A stretch of DNA of 64,000 nucleotides, from contig NZ_JAFNIH010000027.1 in assembly GCF_019160155.1 (NCBI RefSeq), positions 124,001-188,000 of the forward strand, written 5' to 3'. Source of the DNA: Pinisolibacter aquiterrae (GTDB lineage Bacteria; Pseudomonadota; Alphaproteobacteria; Rhizobiales; Ancalomicrobiaceae). The position numbers and the translations under genes are program-made. Position 1 is the stretch's first letter, and each line of letters opens with the position of its first letter. The notes under the pieces were generated by a model. It was given only the letters and a program-made list of their open reading frames with translations. It was not told the origin of the DNA and searched no databases. Shown piece after piece: positions 41,441-51,176 of the stretch.

Positions 41441-41469
41441 AATATGGGTCGTGCTCGTGACCGCCGCAA
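41441..41469 (-). promoter_or_regulatory. Candidate sigma-70 promoter of the YbhL/Bax1 gene
   Basis: On the minus strand, TTGCGG (41469-41464), a 17-nt spacer and CATATT (41446-41441) would start transcription near 41434, giving a leader of about 50 nt that contains the alternative helices. Confidence 0.4.
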
Positions 41470-41533
41470 GGCGGGGTCGGGGCGAACCGGCCCGAATCCG
41501 ACTCAGGATGGCTTCCGCGAGATTAAATTTTCG

Positions 41534-44113
41534 TCATGATGCGGTGGCGCGCAAGATGTCCGCGGGCCGGGCGCGCAACGCCTCGCGGGTCGCGGCGAGG
41601 CCGAGCGCGACGGTGACGACGAGGCATCCGGCGAGAGTCACGGCGAGCGGACCCCAGGCCGGCGCGAAGGCGAGATGCATGATCCTCGTCAGGACATGGT
41701 TCGCCGCGAGCGTACCGAGGAGGGCGGCGAAGAGGCCGCCGATCAGCCCGAGCAGCGCGAATTCGAGCGCCAGAGCGCCGATCAGGCGGCGCCGCGTCGC
41801 CCCGATCGCCACCAGGATGGCGGCGTTGCGGACGCGAGCCTCGCCGCGCGCGGCGAGGGCCCCGGCGAGCACGAGGGTGGCGGCGGCGACCGCGAAGAGG
41901 GCGACGGCGGAGATGCCGGAGGCGGAGCGGCGGACGAGCGCGTCGACCTGGGCGAGGGCGTCCTTGACGCGCACGGCGGTGACGACGGGCCAGCGGTCGA
42001 TCACCGCGCGCAGGAGGTCGCGCTCGCGCGTCGCGTCGGCGCCGCCGTCCCAGGTGACGGTGGCGAGCCGGGTGGCGGGCGCGCCGCGGAACGTGTCCGG
42101 CGAGAACACCATGAAGAAGTTGATGGCGAGCCGGTCCCATTCGATCTTGCGGAGATTGGCGACCTTCGCCTCGATCTCGCGGCCGAGCACGTTGACGCGG
42201 ACGAGATCGCCGACGCCGAGGCGGAGGCCCGTCGCGGTGTCGGCGTCGAAGGAGACGAGCGGCGGTCCGGCGTGATCGGCCGGCCACCAGGCGCCCGCGA
42301 CGATGGTGGAATGGGGCGGCGGCTCGGCGGAGAAGGTGATGCCGCGATCGCCGGAGAGGATGAAGCGGACCTTCTCGTCGACCCGCGCCTGCTCGACCGG
42401 CACGCCCTTCAGGGCGGTGATGCGGCCGCGCAGCATCGGCACGTCCTCGATGCGGGCATCGCTCGCCCTCTCGGCCAGGAAGGCGCGGAAGCCGTCGGCC
42501 TCGCGGGCGGGAACGTCGAGGAAGAAGAAGCTCGGCGCGGCGCCGGGCAGGGTCTTCTCGATCGCCGAGAGAAGTCCGGTCTCGACCTGGAGCAGGGCGA
42601 CGATCAGGGTCGCGCCGAGGCCGATCGAGGCGAGGATCGAGCCGGTCGCCGATCCAGGCCGCACCATGGTGGCGACGGCGGCGCGGGCTTCGAACCGATC
42701 GGGGCGGGGGATGCGGCGGAGCAGCGCGATCAGGCCGGCGGCGGTCAGGCGCAGGCCGACGAGGGCGAGCGCGAGCACGGCGAGATAGGGCGTGGTGATG
42801 CGGCGGTCGGGGGCGGTCACGATCACCAGCGCGACGAGGGCGGCGGCGATCACCACGGCCGCCGGCCAGCCGGGAGGCAGGCGGCGGCGAGAGGCGGCCT
42901 CGCCGGTGTCGCGGAAGAGCACCGCCGGTGGAGTCTCGACCGCGCGGGCGAGCGGCAGGATCGTGAAGAGGGCGGCGGTGAGCGCGCCCTCGGCCGCCGC
43001 CAACAGCCAATCGAACGGGGCCATGACCGGAGTGATCGCCACACCGAGGGCCGAGCCGATCGGGCCGGCGAGGAGCCATGGCGCGGTGGCGCCGACGATC
43101 AGGCCGAGGCCGATGCCGATCGCGGCGAGCGCGCCGATCTCGAGGCCGTGGACGACGAAGATCTGGGCGCGGCTCGCGCCGAGGGTGCGCCACACGGCGA
43201 TGGTGCGGCGGCGGCGCTCGAGATGGCCGGCGACGGCGTTGGCGACACCGATGCCGCCGATCACCAGAGTGGTGAAGCCGACCAGGGTGAGGAACTGGAC
43301 GAAGCGCTCGATGGTGGCGCGGGTTCCGGGCGCGGCGTCGGCGCGCGAGCGGACCTGCCAGCCGGCGTCGGGGAAGGCGCGTTTGGCCGCCTTGCGGACC
43401 TCGGCGATGCGGGTGGCATCGGCGGTTCCGGCGAGGCGCAGCCGCAGGTGCCAATGGACCAGCGAGCCGGGAGCGAGCAGGCCGGTGGTGTCGAGCGTCG
43501 CGGTGGAGACGATCAGGCGCGGGCCGAAGCCGATGCCGGAGGCGAGGCGATCGGGCTCGTCGCCGATCACACCGGCGATCCTGAGGCGCGCGGTGCCGAC
43601 GGCGATCTCGTCGCCGACCCGCACCTTCAGCCGGTCGAGCAGGGTCTCCTCGACGAGGGCGGGCGCCGGGGCGCCGGCGGCGGGGGCGGCGAGGAGCGGG
43701 CGGGCATCGGTGCCGTCGGCGAGGGTCAGACGGCCGACCAGGGGGTAGGCGGCGTCGACGGCCTTGGCCTCGACCAGGGCGGTGCGTTCGCCGTCGGTCG
43801 AGCGGGCCATGGCGCGCAGCGTGGCGATCTGCGAGGTCGCGCCGCGCTCGGCGAGATAGGCGGCGGCGTCGGGGGCGACCGGGCGGTGATTGAGCGAGAA
43901 GGCGAGATCGCCGCCGAGGATGGCGTCGCCCTGGGCGTCGAGGGTCGCCTCGAAGGCGCGGCCGAGGGAACCGACGCCGGCGATGGCGGCGACGCCGAGG
44001 GCGAGGCAGGCGACGAGAATGCCGAAGCCGCGCAGCGAGCGGCGGAAGGTGCCGCGAATCTCCCGCCCGGCGATGCGGACGGCGGCGGCGAGACGGGCGA
44101 GCGCGTCGCTCAT
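41534..44113 (-). CDS. ybbP: FtsX-family ABC transporter permease (YbbP type)
   Basis: An 859-residue inner-membrane protein of the MacB/FtsX permease class. One helix near the N terminus ([21 protein letters not shown]) is followed by a large periplasmic region, then two FtsX units, each with several helices ([50 protein letters not shown], and C-terminal [15 protein letters not shown] with [15 protein letters not shown]). Length and layout match E. coli YbbP. The ATPase gene ybbA overlaps its start by 4 nt, and tesA is divergent next to it, the same trio as in E. coli. The substrate is unknown; lipids or envelope precursors are guesses. Confidence 0.88.
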   Translation of the reverse strand: MSDALARLAAAVRIAGREIRGTFRRSLRGFGILVACLALGVAAIAGVGSLGRAFEATLDAQGDAILGGDLAFSLNHRPVAPDAAAYLAERGATSQIATLRAMARSTDGERTALVEAKAVDAAYPLVGRLTLADGTDARPLLAAPAAGAPAPALVEETLLDRLKVRVGDEIAVGTARLRIAGVIGDEPDRLASGIGFGPRLIVSTATLDTTGLLAPGSLVHWHLRLRLAGTADATRIAEVRKAAKRAFPDAGWQVRSRADAAPGTRATIERFVQFLTLVGFTTLVIGGIGVANAVAGHLERRRRTIAVWRTLGASRAQIFVVHGLEIGALAAIGIGLGLIVGATAPWLLAGPIGSALGVAITPVMAPFDWLLAAAEGALTAALFTILPLARAVETPPAVLFRDTGEAASRRRLPPGWPAAVVIAAALVALVIVTAPDRRITTPYLAVLALALVGLRLTAAGLIALLRRIPRPDRFEARAAVATMVRPGSATGSILASIGLGATLIVALLQVETGLLSAIEKTLPGAAPSFFFLDVPAREADGFRAFLAERASDARIEDVPMLRGRITALKGVPVEQARVDEKVRFILSGDRGITFSAEPPPHSTIVAGAWWPADHAGPPLVSFDADTATGLRLGVGDLVRVNVLGREIEAKVANLRKIEWDRLAINFFMVFSPDTFRGAPATRLATVTWDGGADATRERDLLRAVIDRWPVVTAVRVKDALAQVDALVRRSASGISAVALFAVAAATLVLAGALAARGEARVRNAAILVAIGATRRRLIGALALEFALLGLIGGLFAALLGTLAANHVLTRIMHLAFAPAWGPLAVTLAGCLVVTVALGLAATREALRARPADILRATAS

Positions 44114-44793
44114 GCGGGCGTCTCTTCGAGGACGCGGCCGGCCCGGACGTGGATCACCCGGTCGCAGCGGGCGGCGAGGTCGGGGTCGTGGGTGACCAGC
44201 ATCAGGGTGGCGCCGATCTCGGCGACGCGGGCGAAGAGGAGATCGGCGACGTCCGCGCCGGTCGCCTCGTCGAGATTGCCGGTCGGTTCGTCGGCGACGA
44301 CGATCGAGGGGCGATGTACCAGCGCGCGGGCGATGGCGACGCGCTGCTGCTCGCCGCCGGAGAGTTGCGAGGGGTAGTGATCGAGCCGGTCGGCGAGGCC
44401 GACGGCGGCGAGTTCGGCGCGGGCGCGGGCGAAGGCGTCGCGCCGGCCGGCGAGTTCGAGCGGAGTGGCGACGTTTTCGAGCGCCGTCATGTCGGAGACG
44501 AGGTGGAACGACTGGAAGACGATGCCGATGGTCTCGCCGCGAAAGCGGGCGAGGCGATCGGCGTCGAGACCGGCGAGGTCGATCCCGGCGACGGCGACCC
44601 GGCCGCGGTCGGCGCGTTCCAGACCGCAGGCGATCATCAGCGCGGTCGACTTGCCGGAGCCGGAGGCGCCGACGATGCCGACCCGCTCGCCGGCGGCGAG
44701 GGTGAGGGTGAGACCGCGCAGGACGTCGACGGCGGCGGTGCCGTTGCCGAGCCGGAGGCGAACGTCCTCGAGGACGATGGCGGGAGTGGTCAA
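44110..44793 (-). CDS. ybbA: ABC transporter ATP-binding protein (YbbA/LolD type)
   Basis: ATPase partner of the FtsX-type permease. Seen: Walker [11 protein letters not shown]-loop [17 protein letters not shown], signature LSGGEQQR, Walker [12 protein letters not shown] and the switch THDPDL, the pattern of LolD/MacB/YbbA ATPases. The start is uncertain: TTG 44793 has GGAG six bases upstream and gives 227 residues, the family length. A longer reading to 44916 would overlap the space before the divergent tesA gene. Its end overlaps the permease start in ATGA. The pair is likely one two-gene operon. Confidence 0.88.
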   Translation of the reverse strand: MTTPAIVLEDVRLRLGNGTAAVDVLRGLTLTLAAGERVGIVGASGSGKSTALMIACGLERADRGRVAVAGIDLAGLDADRLARFRGETIGIVFQSFHLVSDMTALENVATPLELAGRRDAFARARAELAAVGLADRLDHYPSQLSGGEQQRVAIARALVHRPSIVVADEPTGNLDEATGADVADLLFARVAEIGATLMLVTHDPDLAARCDRVIHVRAGRVLEETPA

Positions 44794-44930
44794 GACGGGC
44801 TCCGGGGCGAATCGGACGACGGGGTTCGGATGGCGAACGATGGGCACGGGCGCTCGTCTTCGCGGGGGGTGATTGTCATATGGGCAAGACGGACCGATGA
44901 TCCAATGGCCCGGCATTTCACGAGACCGTC

Positions 44931-45587
44931 ATGATCGCACATCCTTCCCGCCGCAGCATCGCGTTCGCATTGGCTTCGGCTCCTCTGGTCCTGGGCCCTC
45001 TGACGAAGGGGACGGCGCGGGCGGCCGGGCGTGTGCGGCTCGTCGCGCTCGGCGACAGTCTCACCGCGGGCTACGGGCTGCCGCGCGCCGACGGATTCGT
45101 GGTGCGGTTGCAAGAGGCGTTGCGGGCGGAGGGCTACGACGTCGAGGTGATCGACGCCGGCGTCTCCGGCGATACGACCGACATGGGGCTGGCGCGATTC
45201 GACTGGTCGGTGCCCGCCGACGCGCAAGGGGTGATCGTCGAACTCGGCGCCAACGACGCGCTGCGGGGCTTGCCGCCGAGCGAGGCGCGGCGCAATCTCG
45301 ACGCGATCGTCGCCCGCGCCACCGCTCGCGGCCAGAAGGTGCTGGTCGCCGGGATGTTGGCGCCGCGCAATCTCGGCGATGCCTACGCGGCCGACTTCGA
45401 TTCGATCTTCGCCGAGGTGGCGACGGCGCACGGCGCGCTGCTGCACCCGTTCTTTCTCGACGGGGTCGCCATGCACCCCGATCTCACTCTGCCCGACGGG
45501 CTTCACCCCAACGCCGCCGGCGTGAAGGTGATCGTCGCGGGCATCCTGCCGAAGGTGCGCGAGCTGATCGCCCGCATCTCCTCCTGA
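44931..45587 (+). CDS. tesA: Arylesterase / GDSL-type thioesterase I
   Basis: SGNH hydrolase of 218 residues with broad esterase, thioesterase or lysophospholipase activity in the periplasm. A signal sequence with paired arginines (RRSIAFALASAPLVL) precedes the mature part. The four SGNH blocks are seen: LVALGDSLTAGYG (Ser43), GVSGDTTDMG (Gly), ELGANDALRG (Asn), and DGLHPNAAG with the Asp/His pair. It is divergent from ybbA-ybbP, the arrangement known for E. coli tesA. The aldo/keto reductase gene starts 31 nt after its stop. Confidence 0.92.
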   Translation: MIAHPSRRSIAFALASAPLVLGPLTKGTARAAGRVRLVALGDSLTAGYGLPRADGFVVRLQEALRAEGYDVEVIDAGVSGDTTDMGLARFDWSVPADAQGVIVELGANDALRGLPPSEARRNLDAIVARATARGQKVLVAGMLAPRNLGDAYAADFDSIFAEVATAHGALLHPFFLDGVAMHPDLTLPDGLHPNAAGVKVIVAGILPKVRELIARISS

Positions 45588-45618
45588 TCCGACCTGCCAC
45601 ATTCCCTCGAGAGGCTCC

Positions 45619-46671
45619 ATGCGACGCAATCGTCTCGGTCGTACCGATCTCACCGTCTCCGCCGTCTGTCTCGGCACCATGACCTTCGGCGAACAGAACA
45701 CAGAAGCCGAAGGCCACGCCCAACTCGACCGCGCCCTCGCCCACGGCATCGACTTCATCGACACCGCCGAACTCTATTCGATCCCGCCGCGTCCGGAGAC
45801 GCAGGGACGGACCGAGGAGATCGTCGGCTCGTGGATGGCGGCGCGCGGCAATCGCGACAAGGTGATTCTCGCCACCAAGGTCTGCGGGCGTTCCGACATG
45901 AGCTGGTTCCGCGACGACGGCGCGCGCTGCCGGCTGACCCGCGCCCAGATCGACGAGGCGGTGTTCAAGAGCCTGAAGCGGCTGAAGACCGACTACATCG
46001 ATCTCTATCAGGTGCATTGGCCGGAGCGGATGGTCTCCACCTTCGGCTCCAATCCGACGATCTGGACCGATCCGGAGATCAAGCCGGACGAGACCGCGAT
46101 CGAGGAGAGCCTCGCCGCGCTCCAGGAGCACGTGACGGCGGGGCGGATCCGTCACATCGGCCTCTCCAACGAGAGTGCCTGGGGCACCATGCGCTGGCTG
46201 AGGGCGGCCGAGGTCGCGGGCGCCGCCCGGGTGGTCTCGGTCCAGAACGCCTACAATCTCGTCAACCGCACCTACGAGGTGGCGATGGCGGAGGTGTCGA
46301 TCCGCGAGGACGTCGGCCTTCTCGCCTATTCGCCGCTCGGCCAGGGCTATCTCACCGGCAAATATCTCGGCGGCGCGCGGCCGGCCGGCGCGCGCACGAC
46401 GCTCTTCAATCGCGGGCAGCGCTACGAGACGCCCAACACCGAGGAGGCGATCGCGGCCTATTGCGCGCTGGCGGCCGATCTCGGCGTCACCCCGGCGACA
46501 CTGGCGCTCGCCTTCGTCGCCTCGCGCTCCTTCGTCGCCTCGACGATCATCGGCGCGACCAAAATGGCGCAGCTCGAGGAGGATCTCGCGGCCTTCGATT
46601 TCGTGATCACGCCGGAGATCGCGAAGAAGATCGACGCGATCCACCTGAAATACCCGAACTCGGCGCCGTGA
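45619..46671 (+). CDS. Aldo/keto reductase, Tas-like
   Basis: NADPH-dependent aldo/keto reductase of 350 residues. Seen: RLGRTDLTVSAVCLGTMTFG, the catalytic Asp48 and Tyr53 in FIDTAELYSIPP, Lys in ILATKVCG, His in YQVHWPERMV, and the cofactor region near the C terminus (SFVASTIIGATKMAQLEED). The long insert after Tyr53 and overall length match the Tas subgroup. The start has GAGAGG upstream. It could be co-transcribed with tesA (31-nt gap). Substrate unknown; general carbonyl detoxification is typical. Confidence 0.9.
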   Translation: MRRNRLGRTDLTVSAVCLGTMTFGEQNTEAEGHAQLDRALAHGIDFIDTAELYSIPPRPETQGRTEEIVGSWMAARGNRDKVILATKVCGRSDMSWFRDDGARCRLTRAQIDEAVFKSLKRLKTDYIDLYQVHWPERMVSTFGSNPTIWTDPEIKPDETAIEESLAALQEHVTAGRIRHIGLSNESAWGTMRWLRAAEVAGAARVVSVQNAYNLVNRTYEVAMAEVSIREDVGLLAYSPLGQGYLTGKYLGGARPAGARTTLFNRGQRYETPNTEEAIAAYCALAADLGVTPATLALAFVASRSFVASTIIGATKMAQLEEDLAAFDFVITPEIAKKIDAIHLKYPNSAP

Positions 46672-46677
46672 TCGGCG

Positions 46678-46944
46678 TCAGCCGAGGGGCGTCTTCGCCT
46701 CCTCGGCGTCGCGGTCGGTCCGCAGACCGTCGGTGAGCAGGTTGCCCAGGAACCAGGCGACCTGCGCCGCGACCCAGAAGACGAGGCAGGCGACCAGCGC
46801 GTCCGTCTCGAAGCGCCGGGCGGCGGCGACGAGCACCAGCGCGACGACGCCGACGATCACCGCCAGCGCGCCGAAGCGAGATCCGCGCAAGCCGCGCGAC
46901 ATGACCCAACCGGCCAAGAGACCGGCGCCGGCCCAGTAGAGCAT
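46678..46944 (-). CDS. Small membrane protein, unknown function
   Basis: ATG 46944 is preceded on the minus strand by GGGGGGACGTC and gives 88 residues; the longer open frame to 47067 has no binding site. Three hydrophobic segments are seen (MLYWAGAGLLAGWVMSRG, FGALAVIVGVVALVLVAAA, ALVACLVFWVAAQVAWFLG), then a charged tail DGLRTDRDAEEAKTPLG. No family is recognised. It converges on the aldo/keto reductase gene with only 6 nt between stops. The 246 nt upstream, to the hydrolase stop at 47191, hold no gene that I can see. Confidence 0.6.
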   Translation of the reverse strand: MLYWAGAGLLAGWVMSRGLRGSRFGALAVIVGVVALVLVAAARRFETDALVACLVFWVAAQVAWFLGNLLTDGLRTDRDAEEAKTPLG

Positions 46945-47190
46945 GACGTCCCCCCGCCGCGTTTCTCCCGACCGGACGCGGCTTTCGAAAACAAGGTTAA
47001 CACGCCGTGGATCGGCTGAAAACCTCGTCGATTTGCCGCAGATCGTGACGTCTCGAGGGGGACTCATACCGGGCTCATGAAATCCCGACTCGTCGGGTCT
47101 TCACGAGACGGGGCTCGATCGGCCGATGCCGGTTCCGGCTCGCCGTGCCGCACGACGTCTCGAAGGAGGGGCAACTTCGTGCGTTCGGTC

Positions 47191-47964
47191 TCAGTCGGCG
47201 GCGGCGCTCTCGGCGACGAGGCGGGTCACGTCGCGGGCGACCTCGAGATGGGGCATGTGGCCGACGCCGGGGAAGACGTGGACGGCGACGACGCCGGGGA
47301 CGCCCCGGGTCTGGGCGAGCGGCAGAACGCGGTCCTGGTCGCCCCAGATCAGGCGCACGCCGTGGGGCAGATCGGCGAGGCGGGCGAGATCGAAGCTCTT
47401 CTGGCGTTCGCCGTCGAGGATCGCCTCGGCGATGGTCGCCAGCGTGGTGGGCACGCGCGGGTCGCGACGGATCTCGGCGATGCGGCGGGCGGCGGCCAAC
47501 GGCACCGGCTTCTCGAAGCCGAAGAACTGCTCGAGCAGGGAATGGATCTCGTGCTCGTCGGTGGCGGCGGCGAATCGGCGCAACAGGCGGTGATTGATCT
47601 CCGGGCCGAAGCCCCCGGGCGCGACCAGGGTGAGACTGGCGAGGCGCCGGCTCTCCGCCAGCTTCAGGGCGACGATGGTCGCGGTGGCGCCGCCCATGGA
47701 ATGGCCGACCAGATGGAAGCGATCGATGCCGAGGGCGCCGAGCGAGGCGATCACGGCCTCGGCCGAGATGCCGGCATGGCCGATGCGCGGCCAGTCGAGG
47801 GCGGCGCCGTGGCCGGGCAGATCGAAGGCGATCACCCGGCGCCGGGTCTCGAGCCCGATCATCTGGCCGATCCAGGTCTCGTGATCGCCGGCGAAGCCGT
47901 GCAGAAAGACGATCGGCGGACGGCCTTCGGGGCCACGGGCGACGTGCGGCAGGATCATCGACAT
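47191..47964 (-). CDS. Alpha/beta hydrolase
   Basis: A 257-residue alpha/beta-fold hydrolase. ATG 47964 has GGAG at six bases and is preferred over the long open frame that runs into the phbB region in a different frame. Seen: oxyanion FLHGFAGDHETW, nucleophile Ser89 in LVGHSMGGA, acid in IWGDQDRVLP and catalytic His in GVGHMPHLE. The sequence resembles the C-terminal domain of acetoin dehydrogenase E2 (AcoC-type hydrolases) but carries no lipoyl domain. It is downstream of phbAB but separated from phbB by a terminator, so a role in polyhydroxybutyrate breakdown is possible but unsupported. Confidence 0.85.
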   Translation of the reverse strand: MSMILPHVARGPEGRPPIVFLHGFAGDHETWIGQMIGLETRRRVIAFDLPGHGAALDWPRIGHAGISAEAVIASLGALGIDRFHLVGHSMGGATATIVALKLAESRRLASLTLVAPGGFGPEINHRLLRRFAAATDEHEIHSLLEQFFGFEKPVPLAAARRIAEIRRDPRVPTTLATIAEAILDGERQKSFDLARLADLPHGVRLIWGDQDRVLPLAQTRGVPGVVAVHVFPGVGHMPHLEVARDVTRLVAESAAAD

Positions 47965-48009
47965 GGAGGGCTCCGTTCGAGGGGCGGCCATCTTCGCGAG
48001 GAGCGCGAC

Positions 48010-48041
48010 CAAAGGAAAGAGGGAGCCGCGAGGCTCCCTCT
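48010..48041 (-). terminator. Intrinsic terminator after phbB
   Basis: A 10-bp perfect stem (48018-48027 with 48032-48041, loop GCGA) is followed on the minus strand by TTTCCTTTGG. It lies 34 nt after the phbB stop and before the hydrolase gene. Confidence 0.75.
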
Positions 48042-48074
48042 CGAGATCGGCGTCCGTCGCGGGCACGCGAGGCG

Positions 48075-48800
48075 TCAGACCATGTACTGACCGCCGTTCG
48101 GCGAGATCGTCGAGCCGGTCAGGAAGCCGGCGTCGTCGGCGACGAGGAAGAGGACCGTGCGGGCGATCTCCTCCGGTTCGCCGAGGCGATTGACCGGGAT
48201 GTAGGGCAGGATCGACTTCTCGACCACGGCCGGATCGATCGCCTTGACCATCTCGGTGGCGATGTAGCCCGGGCAGATCGCGTTGACGGTGATGCCGGCG
48301 CGGGCGCCTTCCTGGGCGAGGGCCTTGACGAAGCCGAGGTCGCCGGCCTTGGCGGCCGAATAGTTGACCTGACCCATCTGGCCCTTCTGACCGTTGATCG
48401 AGGAGATGCAGACGACGCGGCCGAACTTGCGGGCGCGCATGCCTTCCCAGACCGGGCGGGTCATGTTGAACAGCGAATCGAGGTTGGTGCGCAACACCGC
48501 GTCCCACTGCGCCTTGGTCATCTTGTGGAACATGCCGTCACGGGTGATGCCGGCGTTGTTGACCAGGATCTCGACCGGGCCGAGATCGGCCTCGACCTTG
48601 GCGATGCCGGCGACGCAGGCGTCGTAGTCCGACACGTCCCACTTGTAGGTCGCGATGCCGGTCTCCTTGGTGAAGGCGGCGGCGGCCTCGTCGTTGCCGG
48701 CGTAATTGGCGGCGACCTTGTAGCCGGCGGCCGCGAGGGCCTTGGAAATCGCCGCGCCGATACCACGGGAACCGCCCGTGACGATAGCCACTCTGCTCAT
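48075..48800 (-). CDS. phbB: Acetoacetyl-CoA reductase
   Basis: NADPH-dependent SDR that reduces acetoacetyl-CoA to (R)-3-hydroxybutyryl-CoA, the second step of polyhydroxybutyrate synthesis. ATG 48800 follows GGAGGAAACC and gives 241 residues, the family length. Seen: GGSRGIGAAISKAL, NNAGITRDG, ISSINGQKGQMGQVNYSAAKAG with active-site Ser, Tyr and Lys, and the C-terminal SPNGGQYMV typical of PhaB. It lies 185 nt downstream of phbA in the same direction and ends at an intrinsic terminator. The synthase gene phaC is not in the window, as is usual in Rhizobiales. Confidence 0.96.
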   Translation of the reverse strand: MSRVAIVTGGSRGIGAAISKALAAAGYKVAANYAGNDEAAAAFTKETGIATYKWDVSDYDACVAGIAKVEADLGPVEILVNNAGITRDGMFHKMTKAQWDAVLRTNLDSLFNMTRPVWEGMRARKFGRVVCISSINGQKGQMGQVNYSAAKAGDLGFVKALAQEGARAGITVNAICPGYIATEMVKAIDPAVVEKSILPYIPVNRLGEPEEIARTVLFLVADDAGFLTGSTISPNGGQYMV

Positions 48801-48940
48801 GGTTTCCTCCATTGAAACTGCCGTGATCCGGACCGAGGAGGCGCGGACGGCGCGCCTCGGGGGATCGATCGGATCTGAAATTGGGGACAATTCTTCTTGC
48901 CGCGCGCCCGGGAGGCGCGTGGTTCAGGGGATGCGAGGGG

Positions 48941-48968
48941 TCCGGGCGCGTCTCGCGCCGCGCCCGGA
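48941..48968 (-). repeat. Stem-loop between phbA and phbB
   Basis: A 10-bp perfect stem (48941-48950 with 48959-48968, 8-nt loop) lies 17 nt after the phbA stop. No T-run follows on the minus strand, so read-through into phbB is expected and the hairpin may protect the phbA message end. Confidence 0.5.
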
Positions 48969-48985
48969 GATCTCATCGGAGACGA

Positions 48986-50161
48986 TCAGCGCTCGACGCA
49001 GAGGGCGATGCCCATGCCGCCGCCGATGCACAGGGTGGCGAGGCCCTTCTTGGCGTCGCGCTTCTGCATCTCGTAGAGGAGCGTGGTCAGGACGCGGGCA
49101 CCGGAGGCGCCGATCGGATGGCCGATCGAGATGGCGCCGCCGTTGACGTTGACCTTCGACGTGTCCCAGCCGAGCTCCTTGTTGACCGAGATGGCCTGGG
49201 CGGCGAAGGCCTCGTTGGCCTCGACGAGGTCGAGGTCGGCGACGGTCCAGCCGGCCTTCTCGAGCGCCTTGCGGGAGGCCGGGATCGGGCCGGTGCCCAT
49301 GATCGCCGGATCGACGCCGGCGGTCGCCCAGGACTTGATGGTGGCGAGCGGGGTGAGGCCGCGCTTCTCGGCCTCGGCCTTCGACATCAGCACCAGCGCC
49401 GCGGCGCCGTCGTTGATGCCGGAGGCGTTGCCGGCGGTGACGGTGCCTTCCTTGTTGAAGGCCGGACGCAGCTTGGCGAGGGCCTCGACGGTGACGCCGT
49501 CACGGATGAACTCGTCGGTGTCGACGACCACGTCGCCCTTGCGCGACTTGACGGTGACCGGAACGATCTCGTCCTTGAAGCGGCCGGTCTTCTTGGCGGC
49601 CTCGGCCTTGTTCTGCGAGGCGGTGGCGAAGGTGTCCTGCTCCTCGCGCGAGATCTGCCACTTCTGGGCGATGTTCTCGGCGGTGACGCCCATGTGATAG
49701 CCGTGGAAGGCGTCGGTCAGGCCGTCGCGCAGCATGCTGTCGATGAACTCGAGCGAGCCCATCTTGGTGCCGTTGCGCAGATGGGCGACGTGCGGGGCCA
49801 TGGACATCGATTCCATGCCGCCGGCGACGATGATGTCGGCATCGCCGTTGGCGATCTGCTGCAGGCCGAGGGCGACGGAGCGCAGGCCCGAGCCGCAGAG
49901 CTGATTGAGGCCCCAGGCGGTCTTCTCCTGCGGGATGCCGGCGGCCATGGCGGCCTGACGGGCCGGGTTCTGGCCACCGTTGGCGGAGAGGACCTGACCG
50001 AGGATGACCTCGTCGACGTCGGCGGCGTCGACGTTGGCGCGCTCGAGGGCCGCCTTGATGGCGATGGCGCCGAGCTGATGGGCCGGTACGCTGGAGAGCG
50101 CGCCGGAGAACATGCCGACGGGCGTGCGCGCCGCGCCCACGATGACGACGTCAGTGGCCAT
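48986..50161 (-). CDS. phbA: Acetyl-CoA acetyltransferase (beta-ketothiolase)
   Basis: Thiolase that condenses two acetyl-CoA to acetoacetyl-CoA, the first step of polyhydroxybutyrate synthesis; it also works in the degradative direction. ATG 50161 is preceded by CGGAGGAAATACGC and gives 391 residues. Seen: nucleophile Cys89 in [27 protein letters not shown] with catalytic His, and the C-terminal Cys in CIGGGMGI. A promoter candidate lies about 120 nt upstream. It is divergent from phaR, an arrangement that lets the regulator and the pathway share control sequences. Confidence 0.96.
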   Translation of the reverse strand: MATDVVIVGAARTPVGMFSGALSSVPAHQLGAIAIKAALERANVDAADVDEVILGQVLSANGGQNPARQAAMAAGIPQEKTAWGLNQLCGSGLRSVALGLQQIANGDADIIVAGGMESMSMAPHVAHLRNGTKMGSLEFIDSMLRDGLTDAFHGYHMGVTAENIAQKWQISREEQDTFATASQNKAEAAKKTGRFKDEIVPVTVKSRKGDVVVDTDEFIRDGVTVEALAKLRPAFNKEGTVTAGNASGINDGAAALVLMSKAEAEKRGLTPLATIKSWATAGVDPAIMGTGPIPASRKALEKAGWTVADLDLVEANEAFAAQAISVNKELGWDTSKVNVNGGAISIGHPIGASGARVLTTLLYEMQKRDAKKGLATLCIGGGMGIALCVER

Positions 50162-50570
50162 GCGTATTTCCTCCGAGGTTTGACTACGGACCGCGATCGG
50201 GCATTCCGAGCGCGTTCTAATCGTTTGGATCGAGGCGGAGCGCCGCAATCGCCGGCGACCGCGGTTCGGATCCTTCGGGTGGGAATAGAGACGCCACGCC
50301 GGTGACCTGTCAATGACGAGAGGGGGGTCCGCGTCTCGGCAATCCGTCTGACTCGGGGGCGAAATTCCCGATTTCGACTAAGACCTTCGACCAATCCGTG
50401 TGGGCCGGGACGACCGTATCGGACGATCGGCGTGAAACTGGTGGCTTCGCGCGAAGAAACTACCTAATCTCTTCGGACCCAGGGAGGTCCCGTGCGCGAC
50501 AGAGCTCGATCCGCCGTCCACCGGGACGATCGATCGGCGCGCCGGCGCCGCGAGAAGAGTGGCAGAGAAG
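50162..50570. other. 409-nt divergent control region between phbA and phaR
   Basis: No gene is seen. It contains the phbA binding site and the TTGACA-type promoter at 50284-50313 on the minus strand. For phaR I find no clear hexamer pair, and no CTGC-N3-GCAG-like PhaR site was found, although weaker forms could be missed. A GTG at 50559 is an alternative phaR start. Confidence 0.6.
50284..50313 (-). promoter_or_regulatory. Candidate sigma-70 promoter of phbA-phbB
   Basis: Minus strand: a perfect TTGACA (50313-50308), an 18-nt spacer and TCTATT (50289-50284, four of six consensus bases). Transcription would begin near 50277 and leave a leader of about 115 nt before the phbA ATG. Confidence 0.45.
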
Positions 50571-51176
50571 ATGGCAAAGACCGACGAGCCCACGATCATC
50601 AAGAAATACGCCAATCGCCGGCTCTACAACACCGGCACCTCGTCCTACGTGACGCTCGAGGATCTGGCCGAGATGGTGAAGAACGAAGAGCTCTTCGTCG
50701 TCTACGACGCCAAATCCGGCGACGACATCACCCGGTCGGTGCTGACGCAGATCATCTTCGAGCAGGAGAACAAGGGGCAGAACCTGTTGCCCATCGCGTT
50801 CCTGCGCCAACTGATCCGCTTCTACGGCGACAGCATGCAGAATCTGGTGCCGAGCTATCTCGAGTTCTCGATCGACAGCCTGACCCGCGAGCAGGGCAAG
50901 TTCCGCGAGCAGATGACCGCCGCCTTCCCGAACAACGCCTTCGAGGCGATGGAGGAGCAGGTGCGGCGCAACACCGAGATGTTCGAGCGGACGATGCGGA
51001 TGTTCACGCCGTTCAGCGCGATGATGCCGGAAGGGTTTCCGGGGCAGGCACCGGCGATGGCGAAGCCCGAGGACAAGCCGGCTTCGCTCGGCGCGCCGAA
51101 CGATCTCGATCGGCTCAAGGAGCAGATGGAGGAGATGCAGAAGCGTCTCGACGCGCTCGCCTCCTCCAAGGGCTGA
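50571..51176 (+). CDS. phaR: Polyhydroxyalkanoate synthesis regulator PhaR
   Basis: DNA-binding regulator (AniA/PhaR) that in known systems represses phasin genes and itself and is released by binding to polymer granules. ATG 50571 gives 201 residues; GTG 50559 would add four. Seen: the N-terminal DNA-binding region IIKKYANRRLYNTGTSSYVTL, then the accumulation-regulator repeats (TRSVLTQIIFEQE, LPIAFLRQLIRFYGDSM), and a C-terminal coiled coil LDRLKEQMEEMQKRLDAL. In Rhizobiales it is divergent from phaAB, as here. A candidate target outside this locus is the dyad at 27936. Confidence 0.93.
   Translation: MAKTDEPTIIKKYANRRLYNTGTSSYVTLEDLAEMVKNEELFVVYDAKSGDDITRSVLTQIIFEQENKGQNLLPIAFLRQLIRFYGDSMQNLVPSYLEFSIDSLTREQGKFREQMTAAFPNNAFEAMEEQVRRNTEMFERTMRMFTPFSAMMPEGFPGQAPAMAKPEDKPASLGAPNDLDRLKEQMEEMQKRLDALASSKG

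Noticed and set aside
47191-48507. Apparent fusion of a hydrolase with sequence from the phbB region
   Set aside because: The upstream part is phbB read in the wrong frame; a good ribosome binding site supports a hydrolase start at 47964, and a terminator lies between the genes.
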